Part shown: piece by piece, positions 1 through 11,259 of the stretch | Layout of the letters: every line of letters begins with the position of its first letter | Numbering within the stretch: the first letter of the stretch is position 1 | Origin: Magnolia sinica | Lineage: Eukaryota; Streptophyta; Magnoliopsida; Magnoliales; Magnoliaceae | Assembly: GCF_029962835.1 (NCBI RefSeq) | Contig: NC_080583.1 | Coordinates: 55,733,658 to 55,797,657, forward strand | DNA: 64,000 nt | Reading direction: 5' to 3' | Position numbers and translations under genes: made by a program | The notes under the pieces: generated by a model | What the model saw: the letters and a program-made list of their open reading frames with translations, nothing else | Told to the model about the DNA's origin: nothing | The model's database searches: none

Positions 1-299
1 TATTGAAAAAGTTCTCGAGTCATCGAAAAACATCTTCAATTTGTCCAGCGACCAACTCGATTTTCCTTCATAAATTCGATGTCATCGAATGTGTCCTCGA
101 TGTCATCAAACGGTGTTCAATGACACAGTAAATCTATATTCCGCACTTGTTCTTTCGGATTCGTTCATTCTCCACTTGCAGTAGCATGGAAGGGAATTAT
201 AGCCTTCAACAATTCATCGTCCAATTGTATCATGGTGGCGGTATCCTACATGATGTTATCTGAGTTGATTCTAATGTTTATCACAATTGATCTGCCATT

Positions 300-1000
300 T
301 TTATCTTGGCCTGTAAAATATATTGGTCCGATCTCGTCTCCATAAAAATAAGCTTTCGGCCCAGTTGGACATGGCTAAGAATGGTTTGTTATCGGCCAAA
401 ACCAATTCTACTTTGTCTTGATTTCAAAAAATCACAAATTTGTGTAGTGATGATGAAATACATGAGAAATAATGAATCTAGTCCCTTCACAGCAAAGCAT
501 TGTATTTTGAGGATGAATCGAATACAAAGAAAGTGGCCAACATCTTATTGGTTTCCACCATTAATTTAATAGGCAAAACACAATTGTTTGTGCCACTCCT
601 CCAGTAAAATTACTGACCGTGACTTCAATCGGTATCAAATTGTCTTGAGTCTTCCCTAGTTTGGCCAGCATCCTAGCCAAAAGTATATTTACAGCTACAC
701 CATTATCAACCAAGACCCTGGTGACTGGAAATCCTTCCAAATGCACAAAAATGTATAGTGGTTTCAGATGTTGAGTCATGCTATGGGTCAATCTTTCAAT
801 TACTATCTTTTCAGAAGGTGACCCTGGTTCGACCGAAATAGTCGACACATTTTTGGTGTCCTCTTTTGAATTGAAAGAACCATGTTGTATGATTATGGAA
901 GGACTGAGCTCCTCCACATCTCTGTCCATCTTGTTGGTTTGGGACGATTTAGCTTGGAAATTGAATGGTAGGGTAAGTACCATATTGCAATCCAATACGT
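300..1000 (-). pseudogene. Gypsy retropepsin-like aspartic protease remnant
   Basis: The longest open piece (561-995, minus) contains the phrase VTRVLVDNGVAVNILL, then LGKTQDNLIPIEVTVSNFTGG, which matches the retropepsin block of plant Gypsy elements. The catalytic position reads D-N-G. Downstream in shifted frames (about 560-300) I read FFVFDSSSKYNALLGRD, then a stretch ending near PKAYFYGDEIGPIYFTGQDK, which is the usual protease-to-RT linker. At least one frameshift and several stops separate these pieces. It would process the Gag-Pol polyprotein in an intact element; here it is non-functional. Confidence 0.75.
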
Positions 1001-1699
1001 GTGTATGAATTCATTTGCTTGCCAGTCTCCTTCACTATCCTCATTCAGATTAGATGAGATTTGTTCTAATGACTTCACTTTTGCAAGCAATTCCTCAATC
1101 AAAATATCATCCGAAAAACATTCATCGTTGAAGTATTTGATCGATCCTTAAATGTTCATCCCTTCCTTTTCGAAATTTTGGCCATTATTGGCTGACTCAC
1201 CTTCCACATGCGATTCGACCATATTTATCACTAGTTGTTCTTCTTTTGGTTTTGGCATTGTCAGTCTTGACAGCATTTGAATGGCCTTCATTCGAGGTTC
1301 ACCTCAAACAGTGGCTAACTATCTTCATTTAGTTGCCTACTGCCTTTACCAACGTTGTTTTTTAATACGTGTCATCCCTTGTGGTATTGCTGAAAACTTT
1401 GGATGACTCAGCATTTTCCAAACTCCCTCTCGAGTAGGTCGAGGTTTAACCATCCTCTGTCCAAGAGTCAACCCATAATGATTAGTAGTATATTTAACCC
1501 TTTGTAGGTAAAAAGAGTTACCATTTTCAATATTTTGAATGATTGATGATTTTGCTCGGCGATTTGGTAAAAAAATTTCCTATTTTACTAATTGGCCTTG
1601 CACATTGCTAACACAGGTGTGGCCTTTGGCAAGTGGAGCCCACCACCTTTAGATATGTTTCGCTCTACTTGACCTATACAGTCTTCTTACCAACATGTC

Positions 1700-3100
1700 A
1701 TTCCTCGGCCAACATCTGAGGATTAACTGTGGCCATGTTAATTTCTATATTAGGTGGGAATGGATCAGTATCGATCAGCATTGCCTCTTTCTCTTTTTCT
1801 GGAAACTTCAGTAATCCTTGGTCGATGTTGTCTTAGATAACATTCCTGAAAATGATACACTTGTTAGTGGAATGAGACCGAGTTCCGTTCCATTTACAAT
1901 AATTGATTTTCTTTAACTCTTTGGGTGTTGGTATCTTATGATTAATAGGAAATTTGAGAAATTTCCCGAGCAACATGATATCAAAGATTTTGTCAACCCG
2001 AGTAATATCGAAGGTATACGTTTATAAAACTTTTTGAGTGGACGGTGCAACCCCCTCTGTTTTAACTAAGGCCGAATAAACAAATGGTTGTTTAGCCAAC
2101 TATTTCGGCCACTGCAACATCATAGTTAGAATCATAGTAGTGTGTTCCTACTGATAAATTATTTTGTCATGTCTCCTCTTGAAGTAGAGCCCCATATTGA
2201 GATACCTTTTCAGTTAGATCGTAAAGATCTGTGAAGTTTGTTTCAATAAACTTATTTCAAAGTTTAAACTTTACACCATCTTGGGCTAATTGAACGAATT
2301 TTGCCTCAATCGTAACTACCTTACATCGACTTTTTACTCTTTTGAACCGAGCAATATAATTTTTGACCGATTCTTCCAGCAATTGCCGAAATCGTGTAAG
2401 ATCGGCCATAAAAATTTTCTCGTCCATATAAAAAAAGTGGGCATGAAACTTTTCTTCTATTTCTTGCCAAGTTTAGATTGAATTTGGTAACAAATTAAAA
2501 TACAAAGTAAATGCTACCCCAATTAGTGAATGACTGAATAATTGTAATTAATAGTAATCATTGTTGGTTAATTCCCCACACCGTATAGTAAAGCGACCTA
2601 TATGTTCTATGATCGATTGACCAATATCATCAGGTCAATAATTCTTCGGCAATGAATATTTCTAGTTGACATAATCAGGATAGGCTTGTGATATAATGAA
2701 GTAGTAGTTCAATCAAGAACCTGACCTGAGGAATAAAATTCCTATTCTCACCTTTTGACGGCCTGAAATCCACAAGTGGTGGTGAATTTTGCATGTCATG
2801 AACTGGAACAGGGGTAGGCTTTGTATTTTGTCATAAAGGGTGCATGTGGTACTGGTTGTATTGGAGGTACCGATGCCAAATTGCCAACTGAACTAGCATC
2901 CATTTACTGCTGAAGTGCAATAGGTGTCCTTTCAGCAAACATAGCCATCAACTGATTCATGCTATTGGCGTGGCTACCCATCCATCTATTACAGGTTTAA
3001 TTCTGAACTGATTCATGCTATCGGCGTGGCTATCCATCTATCTATTAAAGGTTTAATTCTGAACTTATGACTATTCGGCCTGAATAGGTGATAATTTCGT
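1700..3100 (-). pseudogene. Gypsy gag remnant
   Basis: Minus-strand translation gives recognisable gag fragments in several frames: TWQEIEEKFHAHFF followed after a frameshift by MDEKIFMADLTRFRQL and KNYIARFKRVKSRCKVV (about 2480-2290), then near 1930-1750 WNGTRSHSTNKCIIFRNVI, a stop, and LLKFPEKEKEAMLIDTDPFP. These are typical gag blocks of plant Gypsy elements, the second sitting close to a zinc-knuckle-like region. The product would be the structural capsid protein. Frameshifts and stops make it a pseudogene. End coordinates are approximate. Confidence 0.7.
2951..3064. repeat. 56-bp direct duplication inside the gag remnant
   Basis: The stretch beginning actgattcatgctattggc at 2951 recurs at 3007 with a few substitutions, giving a two-copy tandem repeat of period 56. 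Confidence 0.8.
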
Positions 3101-4097
3101 AATGTGCTGAATTTTTATTTCCATTTGACCATCCTGGCTGACATAATCTCAAGGGGTTCAACCTTATATGTTGATGCTTTATCTGGATTTGGTAGAGAAG
3201 GCATCGGATTGGGTGGTGGATTTACTTGCTCGGGTACCCGCTGAACCAACAACTCTTCTTCCTGGGTAGGAGGTTTATTAGTTGCAGCATTAGTAGGTAA
3301 AGAAGCATTTCAATCTCATATTCGGCTCATGATTCCATAGAACTTTTGTAGGGCGTTCAAAAAATTGTTCTTTTTGCACGACCGACGCGAAATGAATATT
3401 TATGATAGCCAAATAGTTGTTTAAGTCCCACTGGGCGTGCAAAAAATTGCTGGCACTTGGTTTATTTTCTGTCATATGTGGTATGTGTGAGCATGCTAGA
3501 ATCGTTATAGTGGCTTGTTCAAACCAATCAACTTTAATCCCAAGAGCCAAAATAGGTAGATACGTCAAACTTGATAGTATATAGCCGAATTTGAGGACAT
3601 CGGTCGCCTAATCAGCCACTCGTAGAATATCTATAATGATCAGACGATAATCAGAGGGTGGAGTTCTACCTCCGAATATGGATTATGCCTTGCCTTTCAC
3701 AAGAAATAACTTTTCAGTATACCGATGTAATCAAACTAAAGGAAAAACTTACAGTCGGTTACTGAAAAGAACTATAGAATACATCTTCTAAAAGAGCTGC
3801 TCGTATTGGACAAGGATCAAGTCTAGTGTATGATCATAAACTTGGATTACAACTAAGAAATTACTGCTACTGGGTTATTGTTACTCCTAAGATAGACTTA
3901 ACTAAGATAAATTGATAGAGTTGATTTGTTTGTTGAATTTTGCTGTGTTTTCCCTATTATTCTTCCTAGTATTTATAGATTTCTTCTGTTGCTATTCTTC
4001 AAATGTCTCTACGGTTGTGAAGTATCACCATCTTGATTCTTCTTTTGTTATGTTTCTCATTTTGACTATTCCTCTTTTCTCAAGAGAACTCTATTTT

Positions 4098-4216
4098 CTC
4101 GGTCATGGTTTGCTCTTCGATTGCATTTTACTTCTGGATGCCTCACTCGACTAAATCTACTCTTCTCGGTCATGGTTTGCTCTTCGACTGGATTTTGCTT
4201 CTGGATGCCTCACTCG
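4098..4216. repeat. 67-bp tandem duplication
   Basis: The string ctcggtcatggtttgctctt starts at 4098 and again at 4165, followed in both by a block ending ctggatgcctcactcg. The second unit is shorter. Few differences suggest a recent event. Confidence 0.85.
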
Positions 4217-4489
4217 CACTATTTAGTCAATCACCTAATGGCACATGGCATTAAATATATGTCAGCTATGATTCCGTAAAAAAATGCCCCAAATATCTTA
4301 GAAAATCTTTTCATACACATCTCTCGTATAATTCCAGATGTTGCCTCCCTATTAATTTTTCCTGAAAGGGTAAAAAATAAGGTAAAAGAATATTTCAAAA
4401 TATTCGAAATGTTACCTTTTTTTTATTACTTTATGGCCACCCATTTTCTACAACATTGCATTGGCCCACTAACTGTAACCTTCAAGTCA

Positions 4490-4830
4490 TGCAGATAGTT
4501 CATGCGCTTTGGGTACGGGCATAGACACGGATTGCCTGTCGACAGCTTGTTGCAGGAATTTCCCTGAAACAGGAAGCTAGGTGTGGCCCAATGTGATTTG
4601 CGAGAAATCCACCCTATCCATCCGTTTTGCCAGGTCATGTTACAACATGGCCCAAAATGAGGCAGATCCAAAACTCAAGTGGGCCACACTACAGGAAGTA
4701 ATGAGGACTGAACTTCCACTATCGAAACACTCATCCGGGCACATAAGTTTTGGATCAGTCTAATATTTGTGTTTTCAGTTCGTACATCTCAGAAGGAACA
4801 AACTTTATGAACAGTATGGATGGCATGTAA
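4490..4830. mobile_element. MITE core copy, 'gcaggaa' type (partial)
   Basis: Contains gttgcaggaatttccctg, then the shared core blocks (gaaatccaccctatccatcc, caaaactcaagtgggccaca, ataagttttggatcagtcta). Similar in order to the element at 42031-42534. Ends are unclear. Confidence 0.55.
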
Positions 4831-4867
4831 ACATATAGGGAGCTTTTATGAGTAAGAATTTCTCTAT

Positions 4868-5126
4868 CATTTGGGTCCTTGCTCTTGCTCCGGTGGTACT
4901 CTTAAGAGTTTCAACACCTGGTCAAGGGTTCGAGTACCCATAGGTGGTGAAACCCCGCTACCACGTGAGTGTGTGCTGGTGTGTGTGCGTGTGTTAAAAA
5001 AAAATAGACTCTTAAGAGTTTCAACACCTGGTCAAAGGTTTGAGTACCTATAGGTGGTGAAACCCCGCTACCACGTGAGTGTGTGCTGGTGTGTGTGCGT
5101 GTGTTTAAAAAAAAGAAAAGAAAAGT
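4868..5126 (+). mobile_element. tRNA-derived SINE with internal duplication
   Basis: Flanked by a perfect 10-bp target duplication atttctctat (4858-4867 and 5127-5136) and ending in an A-rich tail, which is LINE-style insertion. The head has an A-box-like tgctccggtggtact and a B box ggttcgagtaccc, so it is a Pol III-type SINE. A 110-bp segment from 4898 (actcttaagagtttcaacac ... gtgtgtgcgtgtgttaaaa) is repeated at 5008, giving a second, slightly mutated B box. It is not a tRNA gene: no acceptor stem or cloverleaf is formed. Confidence 0.85.
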
Positions 5127-5327
5127 ATTTCTCTATAACTTTTTCAAACAAACACAAACTTTTTTCAACTCCATGCTACCTACCAATTTTTCGCCCCATA
5201 TGAACACATATCTTAGCAAGTTTGGATTAATTTAGTTTAACATAGTTCTGTTCTTGTTTTTGTCTAGCACATTGCTGTAAAGCTCATTTAGTTTGGATAA
5301 ATATCCACGACCCCATCGTCGAATCTT

Positions 5328-6312
5328 CCTCACAACCATCAAGATTCTTTTCACGATTCTTTCGCAACCGTCCAGGTCCTAGAGATTGTCCAATGCACGG
5401 CCATCTCGCTCGCTCAATGTTTATGCCGATTGTACCTAAACCTTTATTCATATTAATAAAATCAGCATTAAGCCTTCAAATTCTTTTTTACTTTTTAAAG
5501 TTTTATTTATTTATTATTTTTTAACACAACCTATACCACACACTCACACTCAGACCCACACCCACACCACATGGGCTTATTTTTATTTTTTAACACACAA
5601 CCCACACCATACACACTCACACCCACACCACATGGGCTTATTTTTATTTTTTAACACACACAACCCACACCATACACACTCACACCCACACCATACACAC
5701 CCACACTCACACCCACACCACATGGGCGCTCGATCATATGATCTCAGTGTTGAAATAGATCCTGATCTACCACTGAGCCATGAAGTCGGACCTACACAAT
5801 CCACTTTTTTACATTTTTACATTATTTTTGTAGACAACCGCATCAAGCTATCACCATTAAAATAAGTCTGTCTTCAAGGAAAAAATTATCTACCCAAAGG
5901 AATAACCCCCAATTTATAAATTGTTTGATCATCTTATCACCGTTGGTGGAATAGCCAAGCCAATCTTTGCAGATTTGGTCCTGATCTAACTATTTCGACG
6001 CCGGAGTCATAGAGCATTCAGTTTGATTCGAGTTGATTATAACTCTAGTACGCCTGTCATATACATACTCACACACGTCATATTTGCCTACGAAAACAAC
6101 GTAAAAAAAAGTTAAATAAGAATTTAGAGGCTTAATGCCAATTTTATTAACATGAATAAATGTTTAGTACAATTGGCATAAAAATAAGGCAAGGAAAGTT
6201 ACTGACGAGGATTTGAGTGAGAGAGGCGGTCCCGGATTGGACCATCTCTAAGATCTAAATGGTCACGAGATGATTGTGAGAGTTGTGGTGATCAGTTGAG
6301 AAATCAGAAAAA
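5328..6312. repeat. Foldback repeat pair enclosing a SINE
   Basis: Left arm (about 5328-5486) and right arm (about 6115-6310) are inverted copies: tttatgccgattgtacctaa with ttcatattaataaaatcagc on the left matches the reverse complement of the right arm around 6125-6185. The unpaired centre contains the SINE at 5500-5803 and about 300 bp of unassigned DNA. No target duplication was identified. Confidence 0.65.
5500..5803 (-). mobile_element. tRNA-derived SINE (minus strand)
   Basis: On the minus strand the head reads catggctcagtggtagatca (A-box-like), then tttcaacactgagatcatat, a decayed B box, and a GT-rich body cccatgtggtgtgggtgtga ending in T/A-rich tails. The GT-rich tail block is copied about three times in tandem (plus-strand cacatgggcttatttttatt at 5568, again at 5629, partial later). 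Flanks cttttttactttttaa (5483-5498) and cttttttacattttta (5804-5819) look like a target duplication with a 1-nt indel. It belongs to the same family as the SINE at 4868. Confidence 0.75.
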
Positions 6313-7580
6313 ACTTAAGAATTTGAAAGGGATCCGACAACAGGGTCATGGATATTTATCCAAGTTAAACCAGCTTGTTGAGATGGCGGGATGGATTTCT
6401 CACAAACATCACAATAGGCCCCACCGTGTCCATTCTTACAAAATGAGTGGACGATGATGAGATTCCCATAGCATAGTTCAACGTTTTTAAAACGGTGGTA
6501 ACTTTTCAACGGCGCTTGTGGTATGGTCATACAAACATTTAAAACCTAAAAATCACATTGAGAAGATCATAATCAGCTTTTTATTGGATTTTGGACTAGT
6601 AACTTTTACTTTAACCATCCATTGGATGTTTATGATTGCTTGATCAGCGTGATTTTATAGATAGGATGCACTACAACTTGGATAATTTGTACAAATCGCA
6701 CATGAATGTTTTATGGAAGGATCACTTCCATTGAGATTTTGTACTGGGTGGAGTACCGCAGGCTGAATGGATGGTAGACAACATGGGGCATGGTCATATG
6801 TACGCTAAACAAACCATCCATCTGGTAGTGGGCCACTGTAAAGATAATCAGGTGCAAACATAAAGTCAATCTACTAATTATATACTAAACAATTTGCAAA
6901 AACCTTGCCAATTTCTTCCCTCTTGTGTGAATTTTGTCTATTTCTCGGCTACAGCATCTTTAAAAGGCAAACCATAAAGTCCTGGGAAAGAGCACAGGCA
7001 ACTAAAGGATGCTATTGAGAAGAACTAAAAGCCGGGTTACAGGGAAAGCATGATGCAGGTGGGCAAGGTGAGAATGTGGATGAGAACGTTAAGTCCAACC
7101 AATTGGACCATAATTTACAATCCACCCCCGCAAATAACTTCCAACCTATCATGTTCTCGCAACACCCAACCCTTCCATTTGGTTGTGCCCCACATGAAGA
7201 TCACCTTGGGCAAAAATCAGGTGAGCCACTCCAAAGTAAATAATGTTATTTTGGTTATGGAAAATGCAAGGGCTAACTTCATTTTAAACGTTTGGGTCAT
7301 AACAGACAAGCGTTCCCTTTAGATAACAAGAAGCTTGCTGAGCTGGCAAACAAGACATTCCTTAAGTGATAAACCTCATCCTTGGAGAGGACAACTGCCA
7401 AACATCTTCGAGACATTCCCTGAGCATTCAGATTTTAATCCCCCTTTAAATGCCCTGTGGAGTCGGGTTTAACATCTCTGGAAAAATTTCAAGTGCCTCT
7501 CTGCACGAGGTTCAAAGTGAATGTATTAGAGAACAAGGTTTGTCCCACCTTTTTAACTTTTGCACTTAATGTTGGAAGTA
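6313..7580. other. Intergenic, no recognised feature
   Basis: Only short chance reading frames. Some phrases resemble worn MITE-core sequence (gggccact, accatccat), but nothing with defined ends. Confidence 0.5.
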
Positions 7581-7715
7581 AGAGGCCCTGTTTGGCAGAT
7601 CGCCTCAAAATGACTACATCTCATTTTAGTTTACACTAATTATGTATTAGAGAGATTCTAATACATAATTACTGTTAAAATATAAACTCATTATGTATTA
7701 GAAAACACAGGGCCT
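7581..7715. mobile_element. Small hAT-like MITE (tentative)
   Basis: Begins aggccctgtttggcagatc and ends attagaaaacacagggcct, an inverted pair. Inside is a perfect hairpin with 15-bp arms taattatgtattaga (7638-7652) and tctaatacataatta (7657-7671) around a 4-nt loop. No target duplication was found. Confidence 0.45.
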
Positions 7716-8232
7716 TTGCCTATCAAGACATCTGTCTTTGACACTCGTGAGCCAGGAAATAAAGGTTTTTTAATTACCTGAAGCATTTGTCTATGTTGTA
7801 TTCATTTTGTAACAGACTAACAGTATTAAATAAACTCATATTTCCTATAAACTTCATACTAACTATTCAAGCTGGCATACTCAAGAAACCCTTACAAACT
7901 TCATCTCCTTCCAGAAACTTACCACTTGAACTCTACAATTGTTCTAGTAAGTTTTTCCTTGCATGTCCAAGGTAAAAAGACACTACAAAACAATTTGGAA
8001 GGAGATGAATAGTATTAAGAAACTCAATAACTATACTAAATAATCAATCTTCCTGTTACACTTCAGTTACTTCCAAGTTTAAAGAGAAGATATTAAAATC
8101 AAACAAGACCTTCAAATCAACCTCCTTACTGCTAACATGCAACTCAAAGCTAGGTAAGTTTCTCTCTCTAATCTTCGCTGCGCCTTCTACGTTCGATTGT
8201 TCTTGTGATTATCTCAAACTCCATGGACTAGC
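7716..8232. other. Intergenic, no recognised feature
   Basis: AT-rich sequence with no coding, RNA or repeat structure that I can name. Confidence 0.5.
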
Positions 8233-9264
8233 CCCATTTATAATTGATTTTTTTAAAGGGTATTTATAGGTGAACTGTCCGCCTAAGATTCTTCCAAACC
8301 ATTTAAGGGCAATCAAATGGTTGCTTAACCAGTCCTCGATGAATCATCGATAGTTCTCTCACCAACTCCTACATTAGCAAGAATAGAAGCACCTTGCTTA
8401 CCCAGTCCTTGATGAATCATCCATAGTTCTCTCCCCGACTCCTGCATTAGGAAGAATAGAAGCACCTAGCTACTTCTAATTAGTTATTACCTAATCAAGA
8501 AGCTTTTGTCATGTCAACTCAGCTCATGTGCATGCTACACAAATGGTAAATTCACGTGTATGTATAATGTTGGCACTCACATCCATCAACTTGCACTCCA
8601 TCTATTCCATGTGCACATTGATCTCTTCATCCCACCAGTCCCCCTTTTCTCGACACTCATCGCACCAATCTCCTTAGTTATTAGGTATCAATCAATCTCT
8701 TGCAATCCACATTATCGACCTCAACATTAATCATTCCTACTAGAAGGCCCATTTATAATTGATTTTTTTTAAGGGTATTTATAGGTGAACTGTCCACCTA
8801 AGATTCTTCCAAACCATTTAAGGGCAATCAAATGGTTGCTTAACCAGTCCTCGATGAATCATCGATAGTTTTCTCACCAACTCCTACATTAGCATGAATA
8901 GAAGCACCTTGCTTACACAGTCCTTGATGAATCATCCCATAGTTCTCTCCCCAACTCCTACATTAGGGAAGAATAGAAGCACCTAGCTACTTCTAATTAG
9001 TTATTACCTAATCAAGAAGCTTTTGTCATGTCAACTCAGCTCATGTGCATGCTACACAAATGGTAAATTCACGTGTATGTATACTGTTGGCCCCCACATC
9101 CATCAACTTGTACTCCATCTATTCCATGTGCACGGTGATCTCTTCATCCCACCAGTCCCCCTTTTGTTGACACACATCGCACCAATCTCCTCAGTTATTA
9201 GGTATCAATCAATCTCTTGCAATCCACATTATCGAACCCAACATTAATCATCCCTACTAGAAGG
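8233..9264. repeat. Two-copy tandem duplication of about 517 bp
   Basis: Unit 1 (8233-8747) and unit 2 (8748-9264) both start cccatttataattgattttt and run collinear with scattered substitutions. Each unit contains a shorter repeat of about 72 bp (ccagtcctcgatgaatcatc, then ccagtccttgatgaatcatc). The similar short reading frames at 8506 and 9023 exist only because of the duplication and are not genes. Confidence 0.9.
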
Positions 9265-9337
9265 CAACCATACCAATCCACCTATATGAATTGGGTACAC
9301 AGCAGAGGTGCATCAACTATAACGAGAGTAGATAACT

Positions 9338-9592
9338 ATGAGAGATGTCACAAATATAACCAACACCAAGAAACATCATATCCTGATGGCACAAGGAGCA
9401 GACCTGGTGCACGAGACCACTCAGGTTATAACTGAGGCGCTAGCTAAGGCTTTCATGCATAAATCCAATGGCAAGATCCCTGACATGCAAATAAAGTTTG
9501 ATAGATATCGGATATCTGCTAGATGCTCTATCAAGGATCACGTTTGGAAGATGGAGCAGTTGGGACAGAACTCCGTTGCGGGAAACCAATGA
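9338..9592 (+). pseudogene. Ty1/Copia gag-like (UBN2 type) fragment
   Basis: The 84-residue reading frame contains DMQIKFDRYRISARCSIKDHV then WKMEQLGQ, reminiscent of the conserved middle of copia gag (UBN2) proteins, where a similar 'DHV.KM' phrase precedes a leucine-rich segment. Downstream (about 9600-9990) is lysine-rich in broken frames, which could be the decayed gag tail. No protease, integrase, RT or LTR is nearby. Assignment rests on motif resemblance only. Confidence 0.45.
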
Positions 9593-10342
9593 TAAACAGT
9601 AAATCATTTGTATGTTTAGGTTCTTGGGCTTTACCAAAAGAAGATTGTAAACCATGAACTATAGGGACCTTAGCTTAATCGTTATCTCAAGAAGGTCATA
9701 AAGCTTAATCACCTCCACCTCAAAAAAGATCAAGCAAAATGTATAGAGACCTTGCTCACTACTCAAAACATGAGGTTCAAGGTACGGTATTGTGTTGGTA
9801 GAGTAAGTGCGGAGTCCCAACGCACTAAAGAGAAGATCAAGAAAGTGGCCTAGAAAAAGATGAGCTAAAACAGGTTGAATATCCTAAACATAATTCTGCA
9901 AAACCACAAAAATCTATGGAGAAGCCGAAGCAGGAGAATGAACCTAGGTGTACCAAATCTTCCAGGCATTCTGCTGGGTGCAACCCAAGAGAAAGTAAGA
10001 TGTACACAGGTGGCCACCTCAAATAAGGGGTAGCTTGGACGTTTAAATACCCATTAAGGGTAGCAACAATTAAGTGGGATCATATAAACCAACTTTTAAC
10101 ACATTTTTCCCTTCTATTTTGGACCAAAGCCAAAATACCTCCTCTTCCAAAATTCTATATATTTTCAAGAACTCATTGAATCTTTTTAGTTTCCTTGATT
10201 TCTTTCTTCTATTGGTAATGTCAAATAACCACACGTTAGGCTTTGATGTCTTCATTTATTATTAATTTGGGGAATATATGGTTTGGTGCATAACTTGCTT
10301 AATTGCCTTAGCTTTTATTTTTGACCTCCTACAATATTTAAA
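9593..10342. other. Unassigned stretch after the gag-like fragment
   Basis: Possibly the decayed end of the copia-like fragment up to about 9990. Beyond that, AT-rich DNA without recognised structure. Confidence 0.4.
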
Positions 10343-11103
10343 TGGTTATGAAATATGGTTTGATTCATTTGAACCATCACAGAACAGTCGTGGACCCATA
10401 ATCATGATTTGATTCACTTCAATGGTTTTTAATTATGATCTTATTCCTTTTAATGGTTTATGTAGAATCTGAATGGTTAATTGACGATCTTTATTCACTG
10501 GAATGTTTGGTATCAAACCCTCGAAGTGTCTAATATATGCAACAATCTTAAAACTAGCTCTATTTGTTTGTGTTAAAATTAGCTCTAGAGCTAAGGCTAT
10601 TAAAACAGTCGCTGTTTATAATGAGTATCATGTATGATATTGAAGACGTTAAAATAGAAAATAAGTGGGTTCAGATCTCCTTGTGTGAGCCTAGTGTCAC
10701 CTAGTGCCTCGAGTGTTCTGGGGGCCCTTACAGCTTTATGGTTCGGAAATATGGTTTGATTAATTTGATGGTCATAGACTCGTAATCATGGCATGATTCA
10801 TTTGAATGGACTTTAATTATGATTTTATTCATTTATGGTTCTGTTTAATTTGAATGGTTAATTGGGATGATTAGTTTATTCTCTAGAATGTTTGCTGTCA
10901 TATTATTGGTGTCTAAGGTACGTGCTAACTTTAAAATTATTCTATTTCCTTGCGTTAAAATTAGTTCTAGAGCTAAGGTTAGTAAAAACAGTCGATGTGT
11001 AAAATGGTATCATGTGTGATAGCAGAGGCATTATGTGCTCGGAATCTCCAACCGTGATTCTAGGTTTAACCTAGTGCCTCGAGCATTCCAAGGGCCCTTA
11101 CAC
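10343..11103. repeat. Two-copy tandem duplication of about 390 bp
   Basis: Unit 1 starts with gaaatatggtttgattcatt near 10349 and unit 2 with gaaatatggtttgattaatt near 10745. Both contain aaaattagctctagagctaa or its close variant and both end gggcccttaca. Divergence and small indels suggest an older event than the 8.2-9.3 kb duplication. Confidence 0.85.
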
Positions 11104-11259
11104 TTGAGTGCACCTAGCGCCTTTCATGTCAGACCTCTTTGAGACAACATTTTTAAAATTTAAAGACTTGTCTCCAGCAAAAAGCTTCACACTCTCCTCT
11201 CATCATTTACCAAAATGGCATAAATTACAATTATAAGGGAGTCATGTATAAATTTTCAG

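Larger units (their letters stand above)
1..3570 (-). mobile_element. Degraded Ty3/Gypsy LTR retrotransposon (gag-protease part)
   Basis: Minus-strand remnant of a plant Gypsy polyprotein. Read from right to left it carries gag matter (about 3100-1700), then a retropepsin-like domain (about 1000-300), and runs off the left edge where reverse transcriptase would follow. Many stops and frameshifts break the frame, so it is dead. No TG...CA LTR end or primer-binding site was found to the right of gag, so the right boundary is approximate. Gag-before-protease order and protein motifs support the family; the exact lineage is not assigned. Confidence 0.8.
3571..4857. other. Leader or LTR-like flank of the Gypsy remnant plus unassigned DNA
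   Basis: No gene is visible. The part next to gag may be leader or LTR of the same dead element, but no terminal TG...CA, primer-binding site or LTR partner is seen. It holds a 67-bp tandem duplication and one MITE-core copy, listed separately. Confidence 0.5.

Noticed and set aside
4898..5060. Possible tRNA gene(s) because of ggttcgagtaccc
   Set aside because: Only the internal promoter boxes are tRNA-like. There is no acceptor or anticodon stem, a GT-rich body and A tail follow, and a 10-bp TSD marks a SINE.
5583..5865. Cys/Trp/Gly-rich or His-rich frames on the two strands
   Set aside because: Low-complexity translations of the GT-rich SINE tail repeats.
8506..9247. Two similar 74-residue frames as a small gene family
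   Set aside because: Similarity comes from the 517-bp tandem duplication; no protein character, start context or domain.
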